From an uncultured Prevotellaceae bacterium (GTDB lineage: Bacteria; Bacteroidota; Bacteroidia; Bacteroidales; Bacteroidaceae), in assembly GCA_900317305.1 (NCBI GenBank), contig ONGG01000006.1:1-64000 (forward strand): a DNA stretch of 64,000 bases, read 5' to 3'. The notes under the pieces were generated by a model. The model was not told where the DNA came from. It saw nothing but the letters and a program-made list of their open reading frames with translations, and searched no databases. Each line of letters opens with the position of its first letter. The stretch's first letter is position 1. The position numbers were made by a program, and so were the translations under genes. Shown here in pieces: positions 19,713 to 28,732 of this stretch.

Positions 19713-20075
19713 ATGAAAAGATTTGTATTAAGCGTTATGGTCATGATGAGTATGACAATGGCATTTGCCGAGAACGAGGACAACAATGCCACCAACTCTA
19801 CCGAGGCTTACGTCATGCGTGTGAACATGAACAAACTGGGTCAGGCCCTGAACCTGAGCCGCGACCAGTATGACTTCGTGGAGGATGCCATGATAGCCTT
19901 CAGTGCCGACCTGATGAGCGTGGCCTCTGCCTCGGAAGACTCGCGCAAGGCTATGATGCGCAACGCAGTGAACAAGAACCTCTCTGCTGCCCGCAGCATT
20001 CTCAACAAAGCGCAATATCACAAATATCTCATGCTGCTCAACGCCACAATCAACAATCGTGGTCTGAACAAGTAA
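19713..20075 (+). CDS. Small secreted protein of unknown function
   Basis: 120 residues with a signal peptide (MKRFVLSVMVMMSMTMAFAE). The mature part is mostly predicted helix, with a repeated-looking core LGQALNLSRDQYDFVEDAMIAF and a Lys/Asn-rich tail. It has its own promoter and its own strong terminator, so it is a monocistronic unit, probably well expressed given the long leader and A-rich start region. I do not recognise the family with certainty. Small helical exported proteins of this kind occur in Prevotella and Bacteroides. No catalytic motif is visible. Confidence 0.8.
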   Translation: MKRFVLSVMVMMSMTMAFAENEDNNATNSTEAYVMRVNMNKLGQALNLSRDQYDFVEDAMIAFSADLMSVASASEDSRKAMMRNAVNKNLSAARSILNKAQYHKYLMLLNATINNRGLNK

Positions 20076-20102
20076 GTTATTGAGAACAGCCTAATTATTG
20101 AT

Positions 20103-20131
20103 AAGGGATGCCTTCGGGTGTCCCTTTTTTT
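20103..20131 (+). terminator. Rho-independent terminator
   Basis: AAGGGATGCC at 20103-20112, TTCG tetraloop, GGTGTCCCTT at 20117-20126 (one G-T pair), then a T run to 20131. It ends the small secreted protein gene. Confidence 0.85.
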
Positions 20132-20254
20132 ATGAAAAGTGAATTATTCTAGAAGATCAAGCCTCCCCATGTGGGAGGCTATTTGTTTGTCGGGGGAGAG
20201 GAGGGCAAAGATAGGCGGCGGCTCGGCAAAGAAAGCAAAAACTTCGTATTTTGC

Positions 20255-20285
20255 TTTGCTTTTCACTCGCCTTGCACTATCTTTG
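20255..20285 (+). promoter_or_regulatory. Promoter of the Pif1-like helicase gene
   Basis: TTTG at 20255-20258, 19-nt spacer, TATCTTTG at 20278-20285. The -33 lies in the 3' arm of an inverted repeat (AAAGCAAAA 20232-20240 with TTTTGCTTT 20249-20257). The -7 box sits directly before an ATG at 20287, which argues for a later start codon (20296 or 20302). Confidence 0.65.
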
Positions 20286-20301
20286 CATGAAAGAAATGCC
20301 T

Positions 20302-22470
20302 ATGGAACGCAACGAGCAGCTACGCATCGCCTGGAACTTTGTGGAAAACACCGGCAAGACCATCTTCCTCACAGGAAAAGCAGGAACGGGGAAGACCACG
20401 TTTCTGAAAACCGTGGTGGAGAAATCGAAGAAAAGGTCGATTGTCGTGGCTCCCACGGGGGTGGCAGCCATCAATGCCGGTGGCGTGACCATCCACTCGT
20501 TCTTCCAACTGCCGCTCTCGCCCTATGTTCCCAATACCGTCTACAAGGAGAAATTTGACTTCAGCCGTGAGAAGCGCCGCATCATTGCCTCACTCGACTT
20601 GCTCATCATCGATGAGATCTCGATGGTGCGTGGCGACCTGCTCGATGCCGTGGACAACGTGCTGCGCAGATACCGCAACCATTTTCTGCCCTTCGGAGGC
20701 TTGCAACTGCTGATGATCGGCGACCTGCAACAACTCACCCCCGTGGTGACACCCGACGACGAGCAACTGCTCAGGCCCTACTACGACACCCCTTACTTCT
20801 TCAGTTCGAAAGCCCTGGCGCAGACCGACTATGTGACGATACAGCTCGACAAGGTGTACCGGCAACAAGACGAGGCATTCATCGATATCCTGAACCATAT
20901 CCGTGAGGGCCATGCCACCGATGCCGACCTGGCATTCCTCAACGCCCGCTACCAGCCCCAATTCTCCACACCCCCTGGCGAACTGTTCATCCGGCTCACC
21001 ACACACAACCGCCTGGCCGACAATCATAACGACAAGGAACTCGCACGCCTCAGTGGTCAGCCACATACCTACAATGCCGAGGTGGAAGGCAATTTCCCCA
21101 CCACCTCGTTCCCCACCAGTGAGAGACTGGTGCTCAAGGTGGGCACACAGGTCATGTTCATCAAGAACGACCCCTCGGGCGAGCAACGCTACTACAACGG
21201 GAAAATAGGGCGCGTGGTGGAACTGAACGCCACACAAGTGATGGTGCTATGCCCCGACGGCCCAGAACCCATTGAGGTGGAGCCACTGGTATGGGAAAAC
21301 TCACGCTACACCCTCAACACCGAGACCAATGAGATAGAGACCAAGGTGGAGGGCACGTTCAGTCAATTACCCCTGCGACTGGCATGGGCCATCACCATCC
21401 ACAAGAGCCAGGGACTCACCTTCGACCATGCCATCATCGACGCCAGCCTATCGTTCGCCCCCGGACAAGTGTATGTGGCCCTGAGCCGCTGCCGGACACT
21501 GGAGGGGATGGTGCTCTCTTCGCTCATCCCCCGCAACGCCATTATCTCCGACCATCGGGTGGACAATTATATCGCCCACCAGGAAGAGCACGCGCGGGAG
21601 AGCATAGCACGACTGCCCCAACTGAAAGAAGAATACTACAGATTCCTGCTCATCGAACTGTTCGACTTCCATGAGCTCCTCATGCATCAGGAGCATATGG
21701 TGCGCGCCTTCGTGGAGTATTTCTCACACAGTCATCCCCAACTGGAGAACCTGCAGAAGCAGACCCTTGAGAAAATACGTACCGAGGTGGTGAGCGTGGC
21801 AGAGAAATGGGTGTCGGCCATCGCACGGAGCACCATGGAGACCCTGAATTCCGAACCCTTCCAGCAAAGGGTGAGAAAGGGAGCCGAATACTTCGGCCAG
21901 CACCTCGACCAAATCTTCTCGAAGCCCATCAGCATGACCAGTGAGGTGAATACGAACAACAAACAAGCCATGAAACGTCTTGCCAATGTGCTGGGCGACC
22001 TCAGGCAATGCTGGATCGCAAGACTCACCCTACTCACCCAAATCGCCCTGAAAGGCTTCACCATCGACAATTACCTAAGGGAAAAACAAATGGCCATGCT
22101 CGACAGTATGGAGATGGAGGAAAACACAGGTTCAAGCAAAAAGAGGAGCAAGCGGCCGGCCAAGTCCAAACAGCCCAAGGAGCCTAAGGAGAAGTCATGG
22201 GCCGTGACGCTGAGGATGCGCAAGCAAGGCCTTACTCCAGAACAGATAGCCGTGGAGCGCTGTCTCGCCCTGACCACCATCATCGGGCATCTGGTAAAAT
22301 GCATGGAAGACGGAAACATCACACTCGACGAGATCATCACCCCCGAAAACCGACAAGCCATCCGACGGGCTATCCACAAGGCAGGAGAGGGAGCCACTTT
22401 AACAGAGATAAAAATGCTCTGCCCTCCAAGCACCACCTACGACGAAATCAGACTCGTAAAGGAGATGTAA
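20302..22470 (+). CDS. Pif1/RecD2-like superfamily 1 helicase
   Basis: About 722 residues from ATG 20302. Upstream in-frame TTG 20251 and ATG 20287 lie within or at the promoter, so MERNEQ is the preferred start (20296 is possible). The Walker A motif is TGKAGTGKTTFLK, the Walker B is LLIIDEISMV, followed by FGGLQLLMIGDLQQL. The C-terminal helicase motifs include WAITIHKSQGLTFDHAIID and VYVALSRCRTLEGM. The last about 200 residues carry a Lys-rich linker (SSKKRSKRPAKSKQPKE) and a helical HRDC/helix-turn-helix-like tail, as in Bacteroidota Pif1-like proteins. Family role: ATP-dependent 5'-3' unwinding in replication or recombination, including G-quadruplexes. Confidence 0.9.
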   Translation: MERNEQLRIAWNFVENTGKTIFLTGKAGTGKTTFLKTVVEKSKKRSIVVAPTGVAAINAGGVTIHSFFQLPLSPYVPNTVYKEKFDFSREKRRIIASLDLLIIDEISMVRGDLLDAVDNVLRRYRNHFLPFGGLQLLMIGDLQQLTPVVTPDDEQLLRPYYDTPYFFSSKALAQTDYVTIQLDKVYRQQDEAFIDILNHIREGHATDADLAFLNARYQPQFSTPPGELFIRLTTHNRLADNHNDKELARLSGQPHTYNAEVEGNFPTTSFPTSERLVLKVGTQVMFIKNDPSGEQRYYNGKIGRVVELNATQVMVLCPDGPEPIEVEPLVWENSRYTLNTETNEIETKVEGTFSQLPLRLAWAITIHKSQGLTFDHAIIDASLSFAPGQVYVALSRCRTLEGMVLSSLIPRNAIISDHRVDNYIAHQEEHARESIARLPQLKEEYYRFLLIELFDFHELLMHQEHMVRAFVEYFSHSHPQLENLQKQTLEKIRTEVVSVAEKWVSAIARSTMETLNSEPFQQRVRKGAEYFGQHLDQIFSKPISMTSEVNTNNKQAMKRLANVLGDLRQCWIARLTLLTQIALKGFTIDNYLREKQMAMLDSMEMEENTGSSKKRSKRPAKSKQPKEPKEKSWAVTLRMRKQGLTPEQIAVERCLALTTIIGHLVKCMEDGNITLDEIITPENRQAIRRAIHKAGEGATLTEIKMLCPPSTTYDEIRLVKEM

Positions 22471-22472
22471 GG

Positions 22473-22518
22473 AAGCGGAATTCCAAACAAAAACATTTAA
22501 TTGTTTGGAATTCCGCTT
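22473..22518. terminator. Perfect 18-bp inverted repeat between the helicase and slyD
   Basis: AAGCGGAATTCCAAACAA at 22473-22490, 10-nt loop, exact complement at 22501-22518. It begins 3 nt after the helicase stop. No U-tract follows, so it may be a weak terminator, a transcript-stabilising hairpin or an operator. Its 3' arm contains the -33 TTTG of the slyD promoter. Confidence 0.6.
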
Positions 22519-22535
22519 AGCTTGCACTAACTTTG
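22504..22535 (+). promoter_or_regulatory. Promoter of slyD
   Basis: TTTG at 22504-22507, 20-nt spacer, TAACTTTG at 22528-22535, with the -33 inside the right arm of the perfect inverted repeat. Confidence 0.75.
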
Positions 22536-22577
22536 CAAAATCCTTTATCACAGCATTTATCAATACACACTATATTT

Positions 22578-23144
22578 ATGGACAACAAATACATTTCGGT
22601 GAACTACCAACTCTATGCCGACACCGACGGCGAGAAGCAACTGATAGAAGAGTGCCCCGAGGGACAGCCCTTCTGGTTTATCACTGGCATGGGCATCACG
22701 CTGCCCGAATTCGAAAAAGCCCTCATCGACCTGAACAAGGACGACAGTTTCGACTTCGTCATCCAAAAAGACGACGCCTATGGCGACTACATGGACGACC
22801 GTATCGTGGAACTCGACAAGAACATCTTCATGCCCGACGGCAAACTTGACGAGAAACTGATTTACGTGGGTGCCATTATCCCCCTGATGAACGAGGACGG
22901 CAACCGTTTCAATGGCCGTATCCTGGAGATAGGCGAGAAAGTGGTGACCGTGGACCTGAACCACCCTTATGCGGGTTTCGACCTCAACTTCAAGGGTACG
23001 GTTGTGGAAAGCAGGCCCGCCACCAAAGAAGAGATGGAGCGCATGGCCAAATTCCTCAGTGGTGAGGGATGCGGCGGATGCAATGGCGGCGGATGCGACA
23101 GTTGCGGCGGTGGAGACTGCGGCGGCGGATGCGGTGGATGCTGA
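22578..23144 (+). CDS. slyD: SlyD-like FKBP-type peptidyl-prolyl isomerase
   Basis: 188 residues from ATG 22578; the in-frame TTG at 22533 lies in the promoter. The FKBP core with an inserted flap domain shows [18 protein letters not shown], then YGDYMDD and [18 protein letters not shown], as in SlyD proteins. These cytoplasmic proteins combine prolyl isomerase and chaperone activity. The last about 27 residues are only Gly, Cys and a few Asp, Ser and Asn, with seven cysteines, so this is a metal-binding tail without the histidines usual in enterobacterial SlyD. It is monocistronic or followed by aroC after 13 nt without a visible promoter. Confidence 0.9.
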   Translation: MDNKYISVNYQLYADTDGEKQLIEECPEGQPFWFITGMGITLPEFEKALIDLNKDDSFDFVIQKDDAYGDYMDDRIVELDKNIFMPDGKLDEKLIYVGAIIPLMNEDGNRFNGRILEIGEKVVTVDLNHPYAGFDLNFKGTVVESRPATKEEMERMAKFLSGEGCGGCNGGGCDSCGGGDCGGGCGGC

Positions 23145-23157
23145 AAACACAGCGACA

Positions 23158-24234
23158 ATGAGAAATACATTCGGCAACCTTTTTACCCTGACCACCTTTG
23201 GTGAGAGTCATGGTCCTGCTGTGGGAGGCGTTATCGATGGCATGCCCGCCGGCATAGAAGTGGACTTGGCCTTTATCCAGCACGAACTCGACCGAAGGCG
23301 ACCAGGCCAGAGCGACCTTACCACAGCGCGCAACGAAGCCGACCAGGTGGAACTCCTCAGTGGTGTGTTTGAAGGCAAGACCACAGGCACGCCCATAGGG
23401 TTCCTGGTGCGCAACAGCAACCAGCACTCACAGGACTACGAGAACCTGAGATGTGTCTTCAGACCCTCGCATGCCGACTATACTTACCAACAAAAATACG
23501 GTATCAGAGACCATCGTGGAGGTGGGAGAACATCAGCGCGAATAACTATTAGCAGATGTGTAGGAGGGGCATTCGCAAAACTTTTGCTCCGACAAATCGG
23601 CATCAGTGTCAAAGCCTACACTTCGCAGGTGGGCGACATCGCACTAGCCCCCGACTACCACCAATACAACCTGGGAGAGACGGAGCACAATGCCGTGAGA
23701 TGTCCGGATGCGGAGAAAGCCGAGCAGATGGCCCGGCTTATCCGCGAGGTAAAAGCACAGGGCGACACCATTGGTGGAGTCATTACCTGTGTGGTGAGCG
23801 GCTGCCCTACCGGAATGGGAGAGCCAGAGTTCAGCAAACTTCACGCCGCCCTGGGCGGAGCGATGCTGAGCATCAACGCCGTGAAAGGATTTGAATATGG
23901 CGAGGGGTTCGCCAGTGCCTGTCGCCGTGGCAGTGAGCTCAACGACCTGTTTGTATCAAAAGACGGACGTATAGGAACCGCCACCAATCACAGTGGAGGC
24001 ATTCAGGGAGGCGTGAGCAATGGCGAGGACATCTATTTCCGTGTGGCCTTCAAGCCCGTGCCCACCATCCTTCAGGAACAAGAGACCGTAGACAGGGAAG
24101 GCAATTCCACCACCGTAAAGGCCAAAGGCAGGCACGATCCGTGCGTCCTTCCCCGGGCAGTCCCCATCGTTGAAGCTATGGCGGCAATGGTGATGGCCGA
24201 TTATGTTTTATTATCCAAAACCACCAAAATTTAG
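23158..24234 (+). CDS. aroC: Chorismate synthase
   Basis: 358 residues from ATG 23158, which begins [28 protein letters not shown]-like; longer in-frame readings start inside slyD. Family signatures are present: GESHG near the N-terminus, RPSHADYTY, the [10 protein letters not shown] loop, and a C-terminal [17 protein letters not shown]. It makes chorismate from 5-enolpyruvylshikimate 3-phosphate with reduced FMN, the last step of the shikimate pathway. It follows slyD by 13 nt, so the two are probably co-transcribed. Confidence 0.97.
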   Translation: MRNTFGNLFTLTTFGESHGPAVGGVIDGMPAGIEVDLAFIQHELDRRRPGQSDLTTARNEADQVELLSGVFEGKTTGTPIGFLVRNSNQHSQDYENLRCVFRPSHADYTYQQKYGIRDHRGGGRTSARITISRCVGGAFAKLLLRQIGISVKAYTSQVGDIALAPDYHQYNLGETEHNAVRCPDAEKAEQMARLIREVKAQGDTIGGVITCVVSGCPTGMGEPEFSKLHAALGGAMLSINAVKGFEYGEGFASACRRGSELNDLFVSKDGRIGTATNHSGGIQGGVSNGEDIYFRVAFKPVPTILQEQETVDREGNSTTVKAKGRHDPCVLPRAVPIVEAMAAMVMADYVLLSKTTKI

Positions 24235-24327
24235 CTTTTTGTAAGATTTTGATGCCAAAAAGTGTTAAATACTTCCGTTTTGAACATATTTTCTACATGT
24301 ATTAGATGGGAATATACGGAATTATTA

Positions 24328-24437
24328 TATATTTGTACCCGATTAATCTGGGTTTGAGAAAATCCTCATTAGTTTAGTTAAGTCTAGTTTAGTTTTTGTG
24401 TTGGTTGAGGGCAGCGAAATGCTGCCCTCACATTTTT
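24328..24437 (+). ncRNA. Candidate small RNA between convergent aroC and pyrD
   Basis: A -7-like box TATATTTG (24328-24335) precedes about 100 nt of non-coding sequence. It ends in a perfect 10-bp stem, TGAGGGCAGC (24406-24415) and GCTGCCCTCA (24421-24430), with a run of T. A smaller TGAG/CTCA hairpin lies near the 5' end. Both flanking genes point toward this spacer, so a promoter here has no protein to serve. No good -33 TTTG is visible, which lowers confidence. The stem may simply terminate aroC. Confidence 0.35.
24406..24437 (+). terminator. Rho-independent terminator after aroC or the candidate small RNA
   Basis: Perfect 10-bp stem with a GAAAT loop followed by CATTTTTT. The T run is on the + strand, so it acts on + strand transcripts. 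Confidence 0.8.
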
Positions 24438-24499
24438 TGAGCCTATGCGACTACCGGTAAAGGTTCCACCAGGCCCTCATGGAGACGACCTCCGAGGCG

Positions 24500-25405
24500 T
24501 CAGATGACCCCTATGATTTCTTTCACGCTCTTACATCCATGGTTGTCGAGCCATTGGTCTATGCCATCGATGATGCTTACCGTCACCGTGGGGTCGAGGA
24601 AATTGGCCGTGCCCACCTCGATGGCCGTAGCCCCAACCATGAGGAACTCGATGGCATCGGTGGCACACGAGATGCCGCCAAGTCCCACTACAGGAATCTT
24701 GACAGCCTTGGCCACCTGCGACACCATCCTCAGGGCCACAGGTTTCACGGCAGGTCCGCTAAGGCCGCCTGTGCCGATGCTGAGCAACGAGCAGCGACGC
24801 TCGATATCCACCGCCATACCCATGATCGTATTGATGAGCGACACGCTGTCGGCCCCCTCGGCCTCACAGGCCCTGGCTATCTCAGCGATATCCGTGACGT
24901 TGGGCGAGAGTTTCACGATGAGCGTCTTATGGTAGCGCTGGCGCACAGCCCTCACCACCGACGCCGCTCCCTTGGCCGTGACACCAAAGGCCATCCCCCC
25001 TTGTTTCACATTAGGGCAGGAGATATTCAGTTCGATAGCCGGTATGCGTTCAAGCCTGGCGACCCTGGCGGCACATTCGGCATAGTCTTCGGGAGATGAG
25101 CCACTCACATTCACAATCATGTTGGTGCCGATATCCTTGATTTGCGGGTAGATGTGCTCGCAGAAATAGTCTACGCCCTTGTTCTGCAGTCCCACGCAAT
25201 TGAGCATCCCAGAAGCCGTCTCAGCCATTCTGGGATAGTCGTTGCCCTCACGAGGATGGAGTGTGGTGCCCTTGACGATGAATCCACCCAGACGGCTGAG
25301 GTCGATGAAGTCGGAGAACTCCAAACCATACCCGAAAGTACCAGAAGCCGTCATAACCGGATTCTTCAGAAACAAATCAGAAATATTTACATTTAGATTG
25401 GCCAT
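24500..25405 (-). CDS. pyrD: Dihydroorotate dehydrogenase, catalytic subunit (type 1B)
   Basis: 301 residues. [27 protein letters not shown] is the usual start of the class 1B enzyme. The active-site loop [13 protein letters not shown] contains the catalytic Cys, and VKLSPNVTD plus [15 protein letters not shown] form the FMN phosphate site. It oxidises dihydroorotate to orotate in pyrimidine synthesis and passes electrons through the PyrK subunit to NAD+. Its start overlaps the end of pyrK by 13 nt, so the two are translationally coupled and form the usual heterotetramer. Confidence 0.96.
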   Translation of the reverse strand: MANLNVNISDLFLKNPVMTASGTFGYGLEFSDFIDLSRLGGFIVKGTTLHPREGNDYPRMAETASGMLNCVGLQNKGVDYFCEHIYPQIKDIGTNMIVNVSGSSPEDYAECAARVARLERIPAIELNISCPNVKQGGMAFGVTAKGAASVVRAVRQRYHKTLIVKLSPNVTDIAEIARACEAEGADSVSLINTIMGMAVDIERRCSLLSIGTGGLSGPAVKPVALRMVSQVAKAVKIPVVGLGGISCATDAIEFLMVGATAIEVGTANFLDPTVTVSIIDGIDQWLDNHGCKSVKEIIGVI

Positions 25406-26172
25406 AATAATTGATTAATATTTAACACCGGACCATCTTTACATACACACAAGTTACCCTCGGTAGTACCTTCCACACAACAGAGACAGGCACCCAGTCC
25501 ACAAGCCATCTTGTTTTCGAGCGACACCTCGCAGTCGATGCCATTGGCCTTGGCATACTTGGCCACAGCTATCATCATGGGTTTCGGACCACAGGTATAG
25601 ATACGGTCGAAATGCTCATCCGACAACACAGAATGTTGAGTGACGAACCCTTTCTGACCTGCAGAGCCATCCTCTGTGGTGAGCAGCACGCGGCCTATAC
25701 GTTCAAAGCAAGACAATTGTACCAGATCGCCCACACTTCTGGCACCGAGGAGGAAGGTTGGTTGGCACCCTAGTTGGCGCAACCGCTCACCCAGGAATAG
25801 CAGAGGAGCCACACCTACCCCACCCCCTATGAGCAAATAATGCCCTTGCGGAGAGGAAGGCATGGTGAAGCCATTGCCCAGGGGTATGATGCAGTTGAGA
25901 AAATCGCCTCTTCGCAGGCATTCCAAGCGGCGAGTCCCCTCTCCGACCATAGCGACAAGAAGCCACACCTCATTGAGTTCATCATCCACATAATGGATGG
26001 ATATGGGCCGGCGCAGGAATGTGGCCGGTGACCCATCTATACGCAGTTCGGCAAACTGTCCCGGCAGCATATCCGGAAGTTTTGTGTCGCTGGTAAGCCT
26101 GATGAGCAGGTAGCGGTCACCCAGGTGTTCCACCGACACCACCTTTAAATCTAACAGATACTTTTTCATCAT
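25393..26172 (-). CDS. pyrK: Dihydroorotate dehydrogenase electron-transfer subunit
   Basis: 259 residues; the start may be the first or second of two Met codons. An N-terminal FAD-binding beta-barrel has the R-R-P-I-S-I motif, an NAD-binding domain has [12 protein letters not shown], and the C-terminus has a 2Fe-2S site [10 protein letters not shown] then C. A box TATATTTG lies 5-12 nt upstream on the minus strand (26184-26177), implying an almost leaderless message, but no -33 is seen. It is coupled to pyrD. Confidence 0.95.
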   Translation of the reverse strand: MMKKYLLDLKVVSVEHLGDRYLLIRLTSDTKLPDMLPGQFAELRIDGSPATFLRRPISIHYVDDELNEVWLLVAMVGEGTRRLECLRRGDFLNCIIPLGNGFTMPSSPQGHYLLIGGGVGVAPLLFLGERLRQLGCQPTFLLGARSVGDLVQLSCFERIGRVLLTTEDGSAGQKGFVTQHSVLSDEHFDRIYTCGPKPMMIAVAKYAKANGIDCEVSLENKMACGLGACLCCVEGTTEGNLCVCKDGPVLNINQLLWPI

Positions 26173-26230
26173 GCCACAAATATATATAAAAAATCCGACT
26201 TACGGGCAGAAGTCACCAAAAAGGTGGCAC

Positions 26231-26267
26231 AAAAAATACGGGCACTCGCCTTCAGGTGATGCCCGTA
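26231..26267 (-). terminator. Terminator of the XRE regulator gene
   Basis: TACGGGCA (26237-26244) pairs with TGCCCGTA (26260-26267), with inner CCT/AGG pairing. On the minus strand the stem is followed by TATTTTTT. Confidence 0.7.
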
Positions 26268-26387
26268 ATCCGAAGAAATGTTATCCATTTTTGAAAACAT
26301 CGACGTAAGAGGCTATATCACAAAGCCTACGCCCAATAAAAATAATTGATTGATTGGAAATGTATATTAATAGAATATGTGTACTAT

Positions 26388-26840
26388 CTAACTGTTCTTT
26401 GGCACGAACGCCTCATAGGTGTTATCATCATAGAAAACCCGGATCTCGGTGATTTTCCTTTTCGAAATGTCAAGGTTTTTCTTATCCGCTACATCATTAT
26501 TCAGATTGATTCCCTTGACTGCAACACCTACAGTGCGCTTTGCACTCCCTTGACTGTCGTTCTTTGAATCGCTCTCTCCTGCTAGGGTAGGAGGTAGGCT
26601 GTCGACTGGTGTATTATGGGGTTGACCTTCAGTCTTATACATGCTTCCCACACCTGTAAGCAGCCAGTCGAGATCAATATTCGGAATTTTACGACGTATA
26701 GCCTCCACCTGGTTGAGTGTTGGCTTGGTGCGCCCTGTAAAGATACCACTTAACACCGAGGATGAAATCCCGGTGAACTGCGAGAAGGCCTGCTGGGTCA
26801 TGTGTTGTGACTCCATGATTTGTTTTATTCTATCTTTCAT
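26388..26840 (-). CDS. XRE-family helix-turn-helix regulator
   Basis: 150 residues from ATG at 26840; the longer TTG-initiated reading is not supported. The N-terminus MKDRIKQIMESQHMTQQAF and the S-Q-F-T-G-I-S-S-S-V-L-S recognition helix form a Cro/C1-type DNA-binding domain (about 1-60). A Ser/Asp-rich linker and a C-terminal segment with FYDDNTYEAFVP follow. There is no LexA-like peptidase. Such proteins are frequent single regulators in Bacteroidota, and the target is unknown. Its promoter (TTG-N20-TACCTTTG) faces an AT-rich gene-free island on its 5' side. Confidence 0.85.
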   Translation of the reverse strand: MKDRIKQIMESQHMTQQAFSQFTGISSSVLSGIFTGRTKPTLNQVEAIRRKIPNIDLDWLLTGVGSMYKTEGQPHNTPVDSLPPTLAGESDSKNDSQGSAKRTVGVAVKGINLNNDVADKKNLDISKRKITEIRVFYDDNTYEAFVPKNS

Positions 26841-26894
26841 AAGAAGAAGATACAAGGTAAGAGCCATATTTTGGCCCATTTCACTTTGATTTTA

Positions 26895-26925
26895 CAAAGG
26901 TAAAAGTTTTTTTTGAAAAATGCAA
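26895..26925 (-). promoter_or_regulatory. Promoter of the XRE regulator gene
   Basis: On the minus strand: TTG (26925-26923), 20-nt spacer, TACCTTTG (26902-26895). The leader to the ATG at 26840 is about 50 nt. Confidence 0.65.
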
Positions 26926-27547
26926 GCAATTGAAGGAAAAATTTAAAATCTGCAAATCAACAAAAACAAATTGAAAAATACAAAGAATCAACATTTTCAA
27001 ATTCGAATTCAAATATAAAAATGTAAAATCCCTATAAGCTGTATAAATACTTTACAAGGGAAAAGTTGAATGAATAAATGCAAAATATTGGGTTTAAACC
27101 TATTATAAATACTGAAAATACGCATTTTAAGATATTTTTACTAAAATGAGGTGATTTAGGTGGTTTTGATAAATAAAATAGTGGAATGTTAAGGTATATA
27201 TGGTTGATTATCAGTGCGTTATTTGAAAATATGCAATGTGAATAATTATTCATTCGAATATTTAAACTCGGTATTTTACATTTTTAAATTGTTTTGAATT
27301 TCAATTTGTAAATTTCAATTTGTTGTGTAAAACTTCAAATTTCCAATTTTGTTTTGTTGATTTTTAAATTTCGAATTTCATTTTTAAAACGTTAAAAAAT
27401 GCAAACACATGGTTTGCCAGAGCTGAAAAAGTCGATTTTTCGTCGTTTTTCGAGTTTTGTTGGCGACAGTCAAGAAAAACACGAAAAATCGGAGTTTTGA
27501 GGGGCACAAAATGGTGGAATTTGTTGTTTGCTTGCGTTTTAGGCCAT
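26903..27547. other. AT-rich gene-free island
   Basis: About 645 bp with roughly a quarter G+C, against a little over half in the genes around it. No credible coding frame is present. It is rich in short A/T runs and in variants of AAATTTCAATTTG (direct copies near 27298 and 27311) and AAATTCGAATT. The last about 150 bp toward holA are less extreme. I see no tRNA, origin boxes or mobile element ends. Confidence 0.6.
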
Positions 27548-27571
27548 AAAAAAGCCCCATGAGAATGGGGC
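27548..27571 (-). terminator. Terminator of holA
   Basis: On the minus strand GCCCCAT, TCTC loop, ATGGGGC, then TTTTTT; it lies 37 nt after the holA stop. Confidence 0.9.
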
Positions 27572-27607
27572 AAACTAGACGGTCGAGCAGATATTTTTGG
27601 TCGTTTT

Positions 27608-28618
27608 TCAGTGCAAAATGAAATAAACGAGCTCTTTCAGCAGGTCTCCAGGAGTGGTATTTGGGTTATTTATTCCCTTGCTTTTCGCATCAGTTACTCT
27701 TATTTGGTGTATGATCTGCATTGTCTTCATTCCGTTGAAGGATCTCAGGGCGGCTACATAATCTTTTGCCGGATATGTGGATTTGAAGTTGAGTGCTGCG
27801 GCAATCCCTTTCTCACTTTTATCTGTATAATGAGCGATCATGAGGTTCTGGAAGAAAGTGAACAGTCCGGGCAAGAAAGCGTAGAGCGAGGTGGTCTTTG
27901 GATTGCTGTCAATATATTTTACTATCTTGTTAGCTTTGAGTACATCCCTCCTGACGATAGCGTCGCGCAGTTCGAAGAAGTTGTAGTCTTTGCTGATGCC
28001 TATTTTGCTCTCTACGATTTCGGGAGTCACCACCCTACTGTCACCAATAGAGATGAGCGTCTTGTCGAGTTCCGAGGCCAGCCGTGAGAGATCGTTCCCC
28101 ACGGCGTCGGCCACCATTTGCTTTGCCTTGGCATCAATAGAAACATTTTTCTCCTTGAGATATTTCTCGATGAAGACCGGGATTTCGTAGTCGCGTTTCT
28201 TCTCGCTGTTGAACACGGCTCCCCTACTGGACAGTTCTTTGGTATAGTTCTTCCTTGCGTCGAGTTTCCCATGCTTGTAACAGAACACCAGGATAGTGGT
28301 AGGCGAAGGGTGCTCGAAATAATGGGTGAGCCGGTCCCACCCTTTCAGGTTTTGCGCCTCCTTCACGATGATCACCTGATATTGTGCCATCATGGGGAAC
28401 CGTTTTGCCATATCGGCGATTTGTGCGGCGTTGGCGTCAAGCCCATAGAGCACGGTCTGGTTGAAGTCCCTCTCTTCGGGTGTGAGCACGGTCTCCTCGA
28501 TTATCTGCGTCACCTTATCTATATAATAAGGTTCCTCGCCCATGAGCAAGTACAGGGGCATGAACTTTCGTTGTTTGAGGTCGCTTACCAGTGCCTCGTA
28601 TGAAATTTTCCCAGCCAT
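27608..28618 (-). CDS. holA: DNA polymerase III subunit delta
   Basis: 336 residues. The N-terminus KFMPLYLLMGEEPYYIDKV is the classic start of the clamp-loader delta subunit, followed by a degenerate AAA+ core and a C-terminal helical collar domain (SLYAFLPGLFTFFQNLMIAHY). It opens the beta clamp in the clamp-loader complex. It is divergent from the HsdR_N-domain gene. A minus-strand box TAACTTTG (28727-28720) about 100 nt upstream could be its -7, with no clear -33. Confidence 0.93.
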   Translation of the reverse strand: MAGKISYEALVSDLKQRKFMPLYLLMGEEPYYIDKVTQIIEETVLTPEERDFNQTVLYGLDANAAQIADMAKRFPMMAQYQVIIVKEAQNLKGWDRLTHYFEHPSPTTILVFCYKHGKLDARKNYTKELSSRGAVFNSEKKRDYEIPVFIEKYLKEKNVSIDAKAKQMVADAVGNDLSRLASELDKTLISIGDSRVVTPEIVESKIGISKDYNFFELRDAIVRRDVLKANKIVKYIDSNPKTTSLYAFLPGLFTFFQNLMIAHYTDKSEKGIAAALNFKSTYPAKDYVAALRSFNGMKTMQIIHQIRVTDAKSKGINNPNTTPGDLLKELVYFILH

Positions 28619-28687
28619 GTTGGAGAATGACGTTTCAATTATAGCGCAAAAATCGCGGAATCATCCCCGAAATGCGCATGTTTTTAT

Positions 28688-28695
28688 TATCTTTG
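28688..28695 (+). promoter_or_regulatory. -7 box of the HsdR_N-domain gene
   Basis: TATCTTTG, 37 nt before the ATG at 28733. The expected -33 TTTG is absent, so this is a partial match. Confidence 0.4.
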
Positions 28696-28732
28696 CATCG
28701 GACAACGTCCGTTTCGTTGCAAAGTTACTAAA

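Noticed and set aside
20251-20301. N-terminal extension of the helicase from TTG 20251
   Set aside because: The codons overlap the -33 and -7 promoter elements, so they cannot be in the message.
23065-23144. Separate metallothionein-like gene
   Set aside because: The Cys/Gly-rich sequence is in frame with SlyD and forms its tail; no start codon or promoter of its own.
22969-23157. Longer N-terminus for chorismate synthase
   Set aside because: It overlaps slyD in another frame and does not match the family; ATG 23158 gives the canonical N-terminus.
26903-27547. Chromosomal or plasmid replication origin
   Set aside because: The region is AT-rich, but I see no clusters of DnaA boxes, iterons or a replication gene.
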